Shown in pieces: positions 37,217 through 46,985 of a stretch of DNA of 64,000 nucleotides. The stretch's first letter is position 1. The number at the start of each line of letters is the position of its first letter. A model generated the notes under the pieces. It was not told the DNA's origin and made no database searches. It worked only from the letters and a program-made list of their open reading frames with translations. Made by a program: the position numbers and the translations under genes. The stretch spans positions 1 through 64,000 of the forward strand of contig JBHBQE010000004.1 of the NCBI GenBank assembly GCA_041776485.1. The letters run 5' to 3'. This DNA is from JBHBQE01 sp041776485. GTDB lineage: Bacteria; Bacillota; Clostridia; Lachnospirales; Lachnospiraceae.

Positions 37217-38551
37217 TCACTCTTTACTATCCAGCACAACAGATACTTCTACATCTTTATAATTACGTTTATTGTCGGCAACAGTAACTGTCACCGTATC
37301 TCCCGGCTTATATCCCGCCAAAATTGTCTGTAGACTTGTAATGGAGGAAACCTTCTTGCCATCTATTGCCCTTATAATATCTCCTCTCTCTATGCCTGCC
37401 TTGCTTGCAGGGGAGTCTGTAACCACCTGAGATACATATACACCTGTCGGCATACCGTATCTTTGCGCAGTATTCTGGTCTATATCCATTCCTCCGTATA
37501 TTCCCATATACGCTCCCTCACCCTGAGGAATTTCTGTGCTTGTACCCGGATCAGTATACTCTCCTGTGGAAATAATTTCATCTATAATTTCCTTTGCTTG
37601 ATTTATCGGAATAGCATAACCCATACCCTCTACAGCCTGGTCAGAATATTTAGCACTTACTATTCCTATTACCTGTCCCGTCATATTAAGCAGTGCTCCG
37701 CCGCTGTTTCCCGGATTGATGGCAGCGTCTGTTTGCAATAAATTATTAGTAATTATATTTCCACTGGTTTCGTCAGGGATTGATACCTCTCTGTCAAGGG
37801 CACTTACCACACCTGTAGTAACTGATTGTCCATAGCCCAAGGCATTTCCTATAGCGACCACTGCCTGCCCAACAGATACGGAGTCGGAATCAGCCAAAGT
37901 AGCAGCCTTTATTTCTTTTAAGGTGTCCTCAGAAATCTCACTTCTATTAACCTTTACAACTGCCAAATCCTTATTAGGATAAGTACCTTGAATTTCAGCA
38001 GCTACCGCCTCATTTCTGGAAAAGGTAATGGTTACCTCTCTGCTGTTAGTAATAACATGATTATTTGTAGCAATATAAATATATTTGCCATCATCGGCAA
38101 TTATTACTCCGGAACCGGCGCTTTCCCTGGGTTGTGAAAATACCTGTCCAAAAAATCCATGATACTCCACCACCGAAACATTGGTCACCTGAACTATGGC
38201 AGGCATAACATTTTTAGCAATATCTGAAACATCATTTATGGCAGTAGCAGTGGAAACTGCGGTACCCTGTATTGTTCCCCCTGAGGTAACTGCTCCTGTA
38301 TCGGAGCTTACTGCTTCAGTGTCAGTAATTCTGCCGCCCACCTTAATAGTGGCAATAAATATAATACCGGACACCAATCCGAAAATCAGGGCAGCTGCCA
38401 ATATTTTCCCGAAAAATTTCAGAAATTTTTTATATTTTTTTTCTCCTCTCGGCTCGCCCTGCCCATTATAATATGAATTATTATCAGAGCCGGAACTATA
38501 GCTTGTATATGAATATCTATAGGTGCTGTTTCCATTATTCTGTGAATCCAT
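37217..38551 (-). CDS. HtrA/DegP-like membrane-anchored serine protease with one PDZ domain
   Basis: A 444-residue protein. A hydrophilic Ser/Tyr/Gly-rich cytoplasmic tail (1-40) is followed by one membrane segment (about 45-70), a trypsin-like domain with His165 in NNHVI, Asp195 in NKDLAVV and Ser283 in GNSGGAL, and a PDZ domain (about 355-440). This is the Gram-positive HtrA layout used for quality control of exported proteins. The start at 38551 has AAGGGAGG seven bases upstream; an earlier TTG in frame has none. Confidence 0.94.
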   Translation of the reverse strand: MDSQNNGNSTYRYSYTSYSSGSDNNSYYNGQGEPRGEKKYKKFLKFFGKILAAALIFGLVSGIIFIATIKVGGRITDTEAVSSDTGAVTSGGTIQGTAVSTATAINDVSDIAKNVMPAIVQVTNVSVVEYHGFFGQVFSQPRESAGSGVIIADDGKYIYIATNNHVITNSREVTITFSRNEAVAAEIQGTYPNKDLAVVKVNRSEISEDTLKEIKAATLADSDSVSVGQAVVAIGNALGYGQSVTTGVVSALDREVSIPDETSGNIITNNLLQTDAAINPGNSGGALLNMTGQVIGIVSAKYSDQAVEGMGYAIPINQAKEIIDEIISTGEYTDPGTSTEIPQGEGAYMGIYGGMDIDQNTAQRYGMPTGVYVSQVVTDSPASKAGIERGDIIRAIDGKKVSSITSLQTILAGYKPGDTVTVTVADNKRNYKDVEVSVVLDSKE

Positions 38552-38655
38552 TTTGTCCTCCCTTCTGGGTTTTATCAAATTTTATAGATAGTATATTTTT
38601 TAAATGTGTACAAAATGTGTCAAATTTGTGAAATTTTTATGAATTTATATTTCTG

Positions 38656-39981
38656 CTAATACAGAAAATAATTTTGATTGCCCATCGGGAGGTTTTTATT
38701 ATAGTATAAATCTCCCATCTCAATATACTCCTGCCATTTCTCAAACAGAGCACCGTTTTCAATATCTGTTTCATAGACAGTATGCCTTCTTTTCGCCCTT
38801 ACTTCCGGGGTAAAAACAGTGCGATAGCCGGCTCGTTTTGCCCTAATGCAAAAATCCAGCATAAGCGCTTTTCCGCTTAAATTACTGTCTAAACCATTTA
38901 GCCCTTTAAAAACTCTTCTCTTAATGAGACAAAATCCAAAATCTACCATTGCCACATCCTGAGGCAGGATACATCTTAGATTATAACCGTCATAGAATAT
39001 GCTTTGTCCATGACAGGCAGGATAAATTTTCCCCGTATTATCAAATATATATCCCAGATTATCGTAGGAAAATGGATTTGATAATATTGCGCCGCCAACA
39101 ACCCCAACATCCGGCTGCTTTAATATTCCGTAAAGTTTTGGAACAGCACTTCTTAACCTTACCCTTATATCCTTATCTCTGATAACCAGATAATCCCTTC
39201 TGTTTGCCCTATAGTCCCTGCCATTATAAACAATATTCCAATAATCAGGTCTTTTAGCGTCCTTCACCTCACAATCAATTTCAAGCCTTTTTAAATGAGC
39301 TGAAACAACAGTTAAATGCTCCCTATATGCCAAGTTCAGGATATGCCTGTCCCTAGAAGTATGAACAGTATCCGCTATCAATCTTTTAGAATATAAAAGT
39401 TTTGGTATATGGATTATTTTTTTTGTTTTCTCAAAGGCTCTGAGTAAAAGATCATAACCTGCCCCATAGTTTAAATTATCCCGATATGATCCTATTCTCT
39501 TTAAAAAATCCCTTGTGACCGCAAAAATATCTCCTATATAGTTTCTATGTCTAATAAGCTCAATATTTGCTCCACCTTTAAAATCAGGATTAATGCGGCT
39601 TGTCTCTTGAATTTCATCATTGTCGAAATATATTAATTCTGCCCCATTACCTGCTGCCTTTGCAATTTCAAATAAGGCTGTGGGGTGCAGTCTGGAATGT
39701 CTGTCAAAAAATAAAAACACATCCCCTTTTGCCAAGCTTATTCCATAATTGAGAGCATATCCCCGGCTTCTGTTCCCCTTAACAGGCTTATAGGTTACGA
39801 CATCCTTTCCCGGAAAAAATTCTGCAGCAATCTCTCCGTTCCCCCCGGCTCCTGAATCAGTAAATATCAATTCAAAATTTTTATAGGTACTTTCTGCCAC
39901 AGACTCCAAAAAGCTCCTAAAATATCGTGAATTTGCACCCTCCATATGTACAATTATTGAAATCTTAATATTGTTTTCCAT
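38656..39981 (-). CDS. Family 2 glycosyltransferase
   Basis: A 441-residue protein. The N-terminal GT2 domain (about 5-240) begins KISIIVHMEG and has FFDRHSRLHP in place of the usual DxD and IGSYRDNLNYGAGYD as the acceptor loop. The remaining 200 residues resemble a second, incomplete GT2 part with MVDFGFCLIKRRVF. A metal-binding Asp-x-His is seen where Asp-x-Asp is common. It stands alone between htrA and the divergent ABC gene. Confidence 0.8.
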   Translation of the reverse strand: MENNIKISIIVHMEGANSRYFRSFLESVAESTYKNFELIFTDSGAGGNGEIAAEFFPGKDVVTYKPVKGNRSRGYALNYGISLAKGDVFLFFDRHSRLHPTALFEIAKAAGNGAELIYFDNDEIQETSRINPDFKGGANIELIRHRNYIGDIFAVTRDFLKRIGSYRDNLNYGAGYDLLLRAFEKTKKIIHIPKLLYSKRLIADTVHTSRDRHILNLAYREHLTVVSAHLKRLEIDCEVKDAKRPDYWNIVYNGRDYRANRRDYLVIRDKDIRVRLRSAVPKLYGILKQPDVGVVGGAILSNPFSYDNLGYIFDNTGKIYPACHGQSIFYDGYNLRCILPQDVAMVDFGFCLIKRRVFKGLNGLDSNLSGKALMLDFCIRAKRAGYRTVFTPEVRAKRRHTVYETDIENGALFEKWQEYIEMGDLYYNKNLPMGNQNYFLY

Positions 39982-40137
39982 TTTATAATCTATTAATTTA
40001 ATCTACTGTTATATACTTTTGGCTCTTATCATTATACTGTACAATACATTATACCCTATCTCCCTTGATAGAACAGCCTAAAAATGATATTCTAAAGTGC
40101 ATATTATTATAATTTACAGCTACTTCGGGAGGCTTAT

Positions 40138-41226
40138 ATGGCGAGTATTTCATTTTCCAATGTAAAAAAGGTATATCAGGGGGGTGTGGAGGTGATTCCC
40201 AACCTTAACCTGGAAATAAAAGATAAAGAATTTGTTGTATTGGTAGGACCCAGCGGTTGTGGAAAATCCACTACGCTTCGCATGATTGCGGGGCTTGAGG
40301 ATATAAGTGCCGGAGAATTAAAAATAGGAGATAGGGTGGTAAATGATATTGACCCCAAGGATAGAGATATTGCCATGGTATTCCAAAGTTACGCCCTATA
40401 CCCTCATATGAGCGTATATAAAAATATTGCATTTGGATTACAGCTTAGAAAAATGCCCAAGGAAGAAATAGACAAAAAAGTACATGAAGCAGCTAAAATT
40501 CTTGATTTAGAGGAATATTTAGACAGAAAACCCAAGGCATTATCCGGGGGACAAAGGCAGCGTGTTGCACTGGGACGTGCAATGGTGCGTAATCCGGCTG
40601 TATTTCTGCTTGATGAGCCTCTATCAAACCTTGACGCCAAACTTCGTACCTCTATGCGTTCCGAAATAGCAAAGCTCCATAAAAGACTTGATACCACCTT
40701 TGTATATGTTACCCACGACCAGACAGAGGCAATGACAATGGGAGATAGAATATGTGTAATGAAAGATGGAGTGATACAGCAATTTGATACTCCGCAAACA
40801 TTATTTGAAAATCCCTGTAACCTGTTTGTTGCCGGATTCCTGGGTTCACCCCAAATGAATTTTATTAATGCCAGGGTGGAAAACGACCGTGTAGTACTTT
40901 CCGATAACCAATACCTTCCATTAATCGGCGAAAAAGCCAAAAAGGCTCAAAAATACAACGGGAAAGAGGTAATCCTTGGTATACGGCCTGAGAGCTTTTA
41001 CACAGCCGCAGAAGAAAATAATACGAATACTCTTACCGCTCAGGTGGAATTATCGGAACTTATGGGACCCGAAACCTATTTATATCTTAAATGCGCAGAG
41101 AATAAACTGATTGCCAGAATGCCCAATAATGTTCATCCCAAGCTTTTATCTGACTACAAGCTGTCTGTGGATATTTCAAAAATACATCTTTTTGACAGAG
41201 AAAGTGAGAGGACCATCTGCAATTAA
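40138..41226 (+). CDS. ABC importer ATPase of the UgpC/MsmK/MalK type
   Basis: A 362-residue ATPase with Walker A GPSGCGKST (37-45), Q loop FQSYALYPH, signature LSGGQRQR (about 134-141), Walker B FLLDEPLSNLD and the switch His in THDQTEAM. The C-terminal 120 residues form the OB-like regulatory domain of sugar importers. A CGGGAGG site lies six bases before the start. The matching permeases and binding protein are encoded convergently at 41870-44965, and the next gene downstream starts directly after its stop codon. Confidence 0.93.
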   Translation: MASISFSNVKKVYQGGVEVIPNLNLEIKDKEFVVLVGPSGCGKSTTLRMIAGLEDISAGELKIGDRVVNDIDPKDRDIAMVFQSYALYPHMSVYKNIAFGLQLRKMPKEEIDKKVHEAAKILDLEEYLDRKPKALSGGQRQRVALGRAMVRNPAVFLLDEPLSNLDAKLRTSMRSEIAKLHKRLDTTFVYVTHDQTEAMTMGDRICVMKDGVIQQFDTPQTLFENPCNLFVAGFLGSPQMNFINARVENDRVVLSDNQYLPLIGEKAKKAQKYNGKEVILGIRPESFYTAAEENNTNTLTAQVELSELMGPETYLYLKCAENKLIARMPNNVHPKLLSDYKLSVDISKIHLFDRESERTICN

Positions 41227-41880
41227 ATGAAACCGATAGTCACTGCCCATAGCGGAGCCTTTAATACACCGGACAACAGTATGGAATTTGTAGAGTATTC
41301 TTTGTCACAAAATGTTGAGGCGATTGAAGTTGATGTACGATTAAACAATGAAAATATCCTTGTATTATCTCATGACGAGCTTTCCGGTGAAGGGCAGGAA
41401 ACCCTAAAGGCTGTATTTCAAAAAATAAGCACCTCCTCCGTTCTTGTTAACTGCGACCTTAAAGAATCTGATTTAGAGATTCCTGTATATACCCTTGCCA
41501 AGGAATATAATATTTTGGACAGGCTTATTTTCTCCGGTACGGTGGATATAGGCAGATACATGACTATAAATGACAATAGGACTCGCGTGTTTCTAAACAT
41601 TGAAGAATATATCCCGAATCTGGAGGAAAAATGCAAAAAGGATTTTGCTTTTGCTGCAGCTTCCATGGAAAAAATGTGCAGGATATGTAAAGAAAGCGGA
41701 ATCAGATATATAAATATAAATTATCTTTTAGCTAAACCCCATATTATAGATATAGCCAGAGCAAATAAAATGAGCCTATCACTTTGGACAGTAAATAATA
41801 AAGAGGATTTTCTGAAATTTTATAATACTGACGGTATTATAAACATTACCACTAAAAAACCGGATTTAATTAACCCATAG
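41227..41880 (+). CDS. Divergent glycerophosphodiester phosphodiesterase-like protein
   Basis: A 217-residue TIM-barrel protein. His8, Glu34, Asp36 and His49 stand where GDPD enzymes have their catalytic His and metal-binding residues (AHSG, EVDVRLN, LSHDE). The nearly invariant HRG is HSG here, with Ser9 replacing the Arg. The usual PENT is PDNS. The protein is also shorter than most. It may act on glycerophosphodiesters, but the missing Arg weakens this. Its ATG directly follows the stop of the ABC ATPase, and its end overlaps the convergent permease gene by 11 bases. Confidence 0.78.
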   Translation: MKPIVTAHSGAFNTPDNSMEFVEYSLSQNVEAIEVDVRLNNENILVLSHDELSGEGQETLKAVFQKISTSSVLVNCDLKESDLEIPVYTLAKEYNILDRLIFSGTVDIGRYMTINDNRTRVFLNIEEYIPNLEEKCKKDFAFAAASMEKMCRICKESGIRYININYLLAKPHIIDIARANKMSLSLWTVNNKEDFLKFYNTDGIINITTKKPDLINP

Positions 41881-42766
41881 CCTTATTAATATAAAAGCTT
41901 GACAGAACAAGAACTATCACTGTCATTGTTAAGGCTCCGGCAGAACCGAATCCAAAATCCAGTGATTTAATTCCGTAATTATACAAGTATTGAGTAATTG
42001 TAGAGGTTGAATTTGCAGGTCCCCCACCTGTTAACAAATTTACTTTATCAAATAGCCTGAAACTGTCTATGGTTCTAAGGAGAGCACAAAGTGCCAAACT
42101 GTTTTTCATATTTGGAATAGTGATATTGAATAGTATTTGAATTGAATTGGCACCATCAATTCTGGCAGCCTCATATTGGTCTCCGGGAATAGACTGCAGT
42201 GCCGCATACAAAAGCAGAAATACAAAGGGTGCACACTGCCATATATCAATTATTAAAAGCATAGGAAAGGCTGTTTTAATATCTGAAAACCAATTATATA
42301 CAGGAAGTCCAAGATTTGACAGGAATTGATTTACAATTCCGTAATTTGAGGATAATAACATTCTAAAGCTTAGAGCTACTGTAACTGTAGGCAATAGATA
42401 CGGCAGTAAAAACAGGGTTCTTAATAGTTTCTGTCCTCTTTTAATACTGTTTACCAACAATGCTAAGGCAAAGCCTATTACCATTTCAAAAGCCACTGCT
42501 AATATGGTAAATTTAACTGTATTTACAACAGATTGCCTGAAATATTCGTTGGAAAACAGCTTAATATAATTTCCAAACCAAATAAATTCCGCCGGCTTTC
42601 TCATATGTTTCAGCAGATTAAAATCTGTAAATCCATAGTAAACAGTAAAAATAAGGGGATACACTGTCAGCACAATGAGTATCAGCATTGTGGGCGAAAG
42701 CATTTTAATCCCAAAATTTCTTTGAAGTTTAGCTGCCTGTGAAATGTTATTATTTGTATTTTTCAT
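41870..42766 (-). CDS. ABC importer permease, MalF/UgpA type
   Basis: A 298-residue permease with six membrane segments and the EAA loop EAARIDGANSIQILFNIT for ATPase contact. I place the start at 42766, with AGGA about eight bases upstream; an in-frame TTG lies 33 bases earlier. It is the last gene of the permease, binding protein, permease operon. Confidence 0.9.
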   Translation of the reverse strand: MKNTNNNISQAAKLQRNFGIKMLSPTMLILIVLTVYPLIFTVYYGFTDFNLLKHMRKPAEFIWFGNYIKLFSNEYFRQSVVNTVKFTILAVAFEMVIGFALALLVNSIKRGQKLLRTLFLLPYLLPTVTVALSFRMLLSSNYGIVNQFLSNLGLPVYNWFSDIKTAFPMLLIIDIWQCAPFVFLLLYAALQSIPGDQYEAARIDGANSIQILFNITIPNMKNSLALCALLRTIDSFRLFDKVNLLTGGGPANSTSTITQYLYNYGIKSLDFGFGSAGALTMTVIVLVLSSFYINKAMG

Positions 42767-42809
42767 ATGTATAATCCTAAAAGGGGTGGATAAATCCACC
42801 CCATAAAAT

Positions 42810-44066
42810 TTATTTAGACATTAACTCCTCAAGCTGCTTCTGGGCATCAGCAAGTCCTGTATCAACATCCTTAACTTTATTGACAATATTGTCCATCTCT
42901 GTTCCAAGGATTGTATAGAACTCTGTCCATTCAGCCATTACAGGACGATATTTACCTGTTTCCAAAGCCTTGCAAACCACTTCATACTGAGGGAATTCAG
43001 CAAGAACAGCTTCATCCTTAAGACTTGAATAACGACAAGGTACTCCACCGTTTGCTACAGTTTCCTTTTGAACATCCTTGTCCATAAGATACTCTAAAAG
43101 TTTAACTGCAGTTTCCTGATTTTGACTGTTGGCAGGTATTCCCAAGGTCCAGATTCCGTATACATTTGCATTGTTTGCCTTGCTGCTTGCAGCAGCTTTT
43201 CCCGATAAAGCTACATAATCCGCTGCCGAGTCCGCCGTAGGCACATACCAGCCCGGCCAACCTATACCCATTGTTCCCGAACCTGTGTCACAGGAAGCAA
43301 TAAGATCATCCTTTACCTCTGCCTCACCTGTAGCAATAAGCTCCATATAGAAATTCATTGCGTCTTTAAATTCCTTACTGTCTACTGTAGGCTGGTTTTT
43401 GTCATCTACCACCCAGCCGCCATAGGAAAGAAGAATAGGCAGGAAATCAACTACAAGGTTATTCTGCGTATCTCCCCTGTAAATAAATCCAAGCTTGCCC
43501 TTTGACTTGGCTGCCTTACTTATAGCTAAAACATCCTCAAGGCTTTCAATCTTATCCTTGTCAAATCCGGCTTCCTCAACGTTTGCTTTATTAAATAATA
43601 AAACAGTAACATTCCCATAGTAGGGCGCCAAATAAACATCATTATCCACATAGCAAATCTCAGTTGTTGCAGGGATAATATCATCATCTAATTTGTAGCC
43701 CAGCTCGCTAAGATTTGCCAATACTCCGCTGTCGGTAAATTCTGCCATCCAGGAGCCGTCTACCATACAAAGGTCGTAGCTTCCATCTGCATTTATTGCA
43801 TCTAATGCAATACCGGAATGTAAATCATCCTCTGATAATTTTTGAACATTGCAGGTTATGCCATATTCCTCCTCAAAGGCAGGCAGGCATTGTTCAATAA
43901 CATCCGCATAGGTACCGTCCCTTAAAATAAGAGATAATGATGTAGCTTCTCCGGAATCAGAACCGCCGCCCGCAGATCCGCCATCTCCGTTTTCCGCACC
44001 GCCGCAAGCAACCAATCCTAGGGTCATGGCAGCCACCATTAAAGCCGATACAATTCGTTTCTTCAT
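42810..44066 (-). CDS. Solute-binding lipoprotein of a CUT1-type ABC importer
   Basis: A 418-residue extracellular binding protein (family 1 type) with lipobox LVAC at Cys21, then a Gly/Ser/Asp-rich linker to about residue 42 and a two-lobed binding domain. It lies between the two permease genes. The substrate may be a sugar, a polyol or a glycerophospho-compound, given the phosphodiesterase in the partner operon. Confidence 0.9.
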   Translation of the reverse strand: MKKRIVSALMVAAMTLGLVACGGAENGDGGSAGGGSDSGEATSLSLILRDGTYADVIEQCLPAFEEEYGITCNVQKLSEDDLHSGIALDAINADGSYDLCMVDGSWMAEFTDSGVLANLSELGYKLDDDIIPATTEICYVDNDVYLAPYYGNVTVLLFNKANVEEAGFDKDKIESLEDVLAISKAAKSKGKLGFIYRGDTQNNLVVDFLPILLSYGGWVVDDKNQPTVDSKEFKDAMNFYMELIATGEAEVKDDLIASCDTGSGTMGIGWPGWYVPTADSAADYVALSGKAAASSKANNANVYGIWTLGIPANSQNQETAVKLLEYLMDKDVQKETVANGGVPCRYSSLKDEAVLAEFPQYEVVCKALETGKYRPVMAEWTEFYTILGTEMDNIVNKVKDVDTGLADAQKQLEELMSK

Positions 44067-44125
44067 TGTTTTTCCTCCTTCTAGTATATTATCTTAAGCT
44101 TATGTTTATAAGCCTTAAATTAGAT

Positions 44126-44965
44126 TTAAGACTTAACTGCTCCACTGGTAAGTCCGGAAATCAGATAATTTTGAGCAAATACTACAAATAACGTAATCGG
44201 AATAACAGACATAACCCCACCCGCTGCCACCAGTCCAAAATCAGTGAGGTTATCCTCATTATTAAGCAGAGAAAGCGCCAAAGGCACTGTATTGTTTGCT
44301 GCTACTCTGGTAAAAATTACAGAATATGTATATTCATTCCATGCATACATAAAGGATAACATTGCCACCGCCGCAATTCCCGGTGCCACCAAGGGAAGTA
44401 CAATTTTGGTAAATAACTGCCACTCTGTAGCCCCGTCTATTTTTGCACTTTCCTCTATTTCCTCCGGCAAATCCTGGAAAAAGCTAACCAGAAACCAGAT
44501 AATCAACGGGACATTTATAAGCACGCAGGCTAAAATAATAGGGATTTTAGTGGCAAGAACCCCTACCCTATTAAACATTATATATAGCGGAATGGTAAAG
44601 GCTACCGGTGGCAGCACCCTTACAATCAATACCCAATAGGTAAGAGGACGTTTCAGTCCAAATCTGAAGCGTCTTCTTGCCAATATATAAGCTGCTAATA
44701 TTCCTGCTGCCAAAGATATTAAAAGGGAAACCAGCGTAGTCTGGGCTGAATTAATTAATGCGGTTCCAAAGCCTTCACCGGTAAATAATGCAAGAAAATG
44801 CTCAAATGTTAAGCTTTGCGGAATAATTGATATTTGCCCTCTCATTTCATCTGTAGGTCTTATGGACATTGCAATAAACCAGTATATAGGAAAAAAACAA
44901 ATAAAAAGCACAACAGCCACAGCAATTGCTTTAAAACATCCCGCTATCCGTCTTTTTAATTTCAT
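44126..44965 (-). CDS. ABC importer permease, MalG/UgpE type
   Basis: A 279-residue permease with six membrane segments and the EAA loop EESAKIDGATEWQLFTKI. It heads the operon that also encodes the binding lipoprotein and the MalF-type permease, starting 22 bases after the CNNM-type gene. Confidence 0.9.
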   Translation of the reverse strand: MKLKRRIAGCFKAIAVAVVLFICFFPIYWFIAMSIRPTDEMRGQISIIPQSLTFEHFLALFTGEGFGTALINSAQTTLVSLLISLAAGILAAYILARRRFRFGLKRPLTYWVLIVRVLPPVAFTIPLYIMFNRVGVLATKIPIILACVLINVPLIIWFLVSFFQDLPEEIEESAKIDGATEWQLFTKIVLPLVAPGIAAVAMLSFMYAWNEYTYSVIFTRVAANNTVPLALSLLNNEDNLTDFGLVAAGGVMSVIPITLFVVFAQNYLISGLTSGAVKS

Positions 44966-44986
44966 ATTCTACCCCAAATTTCCTGC

Positions 44987-46369
44987 TTAGGAGCCTGCAC
45001 CCGACTCTTTTCTTTGTGTATCTCCCTCTGTATCTAATGCTTCATTAATAACTGTAAGTATTGCCTCCACTACCTGATGTTCACTAATTAAAGTTACTTT
45101 TATGTTTAAACCGGGAAGCTTTACGTCAAAATCCTGAATACCGTCCTCAGGAATAGCTTCTAAATTTTCAAATACAAGTCCTGTAAGGGTATCATAATTT
45201 TCAGAAGCGAGCACAAGTCCCATCGCCTTTTCCATATCCTCTATTTCCGCATTACCCTTTATCTTCCATGTATTTTCATCAATTTGATCAATTTTTACTT
45301 CATCTTCCTCCACAATATCTGCGTCATCTCGAATCTCACCCACCAGCTCCTCTAGCAGGTCGTTAAAGGTTACAATCCCCTCCATGCCGCCATGCTCATC
45401 TAAAACCACTGCCATGGAATTTCTGCTTTGTTTCATATTCCTAAACAGCACATCCGCCTTAATGGTTTCCGGAACAAAATATGCTGAGCTTACTGCTTCA
45501 TCTAATATATTTCTACGGGTTTTATCCTCTGTTCTAAAATAATCTTTAGCGTTTAAAATTCCCACAATATTATCCAGTGAATTATCACATACCGGATAAA
45601 GGGTATGCCTGCTTTCATGGATAATCTTGTCCCATTCATCATCGTTATCCTCTAAATACAGGCTTACAACATCGGTTCTGTGAGTGATAATATCTCCGGC
45701 AGTTAAGTCGTCAAACTCAAATACCCTCTGTATAAACTCCTCTTCATCCTTGTCAATGGTGCCCTTTTTGCCGCCCACCTCAACCATCAGTCGTATCTCT
45801 TCTTCGCTAACCCTGTCCTGTTCCTCGTTAGGATCTATTCCAAAGAGTCTTAAAATAGTATTGGTTGATATGGAAAGCAGCCATACTATCGGACTGAATA
45901 ATCTTGAAATAACTACAACAAGTCCTGAAATGGCAAGGGAAATCTCCTCGGACTTTTTCATAGCAATTCTTTTGGGAACCAGTTCCCCAAATACCAAAGT
46001 AAAATAGGAAAGAATCAGTGTAATGACAATTACTGACAGAGTATCAAGAACATTTACAGGTAATGCCACCCCGGCCTCAACCATAAACTCCACCAGCGGA
46101 TCCGAAAACCTGTCTGCCGCAAAAGCGCTGCCTAAAAACCCAGACAAGGTAATGGCAATCTGAATTGTAGATAAAAATTTGGCAGGGTCCTCTATAATCC
46201 GGTTAAGTCTTTTTGCCCTTTTGCTCCCCGCTTCCTCCAGCTTTTCTAATTTACTTTCATTTACCGATAATACCGCAATTTCCGCACTGGCAAAGATTGC
46301 ATTCAATGCTATAAGTATTACCTGAACCACCAACAACAGCCACAGGGGACTGCCAGAATCTGCCTCCAT
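44987..46369 (-). CDS. CNNM/CorC-family membrane protein (hemolysin C-like)
   Basis: A 460-residue protein with a DUF21 membrane domain of about four segments, two CBS domains (about 205-325) and a C-terminal CorC/HlyC domain (about 345-425). Members transport or sense Mg2+ or other divalent ions. I favour the start at 46369, with GGGAGAGG just upstream, over an ATG 30 bases earlier. It is close enough to the ABC permease gene to share a transcript. Confidence 0.9.
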   Translation of the reverse strand: MEADSGSPLWLLLVVQVILIALNAIFASAEIAVLSVNESKLEKLEEAGSKRAKRLNRIIEDPAKFLSTIQIAITLSGFLGSAFAADRFSDPLVEFMVEAGVALPVNVLDTLSVIVITLILSYFTLVFGELVPKRIAMKKSEEISLAISGLVVVISRLFSPIVWLLSISTNTILRLFGIDPNEEQDRVSEEEIRLMVEVGGKKGTIDKDEEEFIQRVFEFDDLTAGDIITHRTDVVSLYLEDNDDEWDKIIHESRHTLYPVCDNSLDNIVGILNAKDYFRTEDKTRRNILDEAVSSAYFVPETIKADVLFRNMKQSRNSMAVVLDEHGGMEGIVTFNDLLEELVGEIRDDADIVEEDEVKIDQIDENTWKIKGNAEIEDMEKAMGLVLASENYDTLTGLVFENLEAIPEDGIQDFDVKLPGLNIKVTLISEHQVVEAILTVINEALDTEGDTQRKESGAGS

Positions 46370-46424
46370 ATCCTCTCCCAAATATACACACATATCCAAA
46401 TGATATGATTCAATACATACTAGC

Positions 46425-46452
46425 GGTTTGTACTTTACAAACCTTAAAGGTT
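46425..46452. repeat. Two overlapping palindromes upstream of the CNNM gene
   Basis: GGTTTGTA/TACAAACC with loop CTT (46425-46443) overlaps the palindrome AACCTTAAAGGTT (46440-46452). No T-tract follows, so they look more like an operator than a terminator. Confidence 0.4.
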
Positions 46453-46492
46453 ATTTTGCCATATATGCAAAAAAAAGTCTAGCCAATATATA

Positions 46493-46972
46493 CTATTTAA
46501 AAGCCCAAAGCTTATTCAGCACAAAATTAATCGGTACGCTGATTGTAAGATTAATGATTGGAGCTATATATTTTGATATGCCCAATAGGTCTACCCATAC
46601 ATAGGAAAGCACATTATTAATTACTATTCCTGAAAAAGCATAGGCTGCATACATTCTAAGAAGCGCCGCCAAAAGATTCCTGTTACCTTCAGCTTTAAAC
46701 ACATATTTATTGTTCCAGTAAAAGGACCAAAGCACCGACAGAAAAAACGCCGCTAAATTAGCTATATAATAATCAGCGGAAATCCGGTAAGGCTTTAGAA
46801 TTAAAAGGGTGCCGATATTCAGCAAATATCCTATAATGGTATTGCTAACCCCCACCAAACTAAATTTTATAAACTGCACAAAATTGTTCCGGGCACTATC
46901 TGAGATATTGATATGAAAAATCCTAAGAAAACACCCTAATACTTTATAGATAAATTTGTCAAGTGCTGTCAT
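46493..46972 (-). CDS. GtrA-family membrane protein (second copy)
   Basis: A 159-residue protein with four membrane segments and the GtrA pattern (FIKFSLVGVSNTIIGYLL, later NFVLNKLWAFK). It follows the DUF6056-like gene by 13 bases. It differs clearly in sequence from the copy at 9248. Confidence 0.88.
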   Translation of the reverse strand: MTALDKFIYKVLGCFLRIFHINISDSARNNFVQFIKFSLVGVSNTIIGYLLNIGTLLILKPYRISADYYIANLAAFFLSVLWSFYWNNKYVFKAEGNRNLLAALLRMYAAYAFSGIVINNVLSYVWVDLLGISKYIAPIINLTISVPINFVLNKLWAFK

Positions 46973-46985
46973 TTAATTGCCGCCT

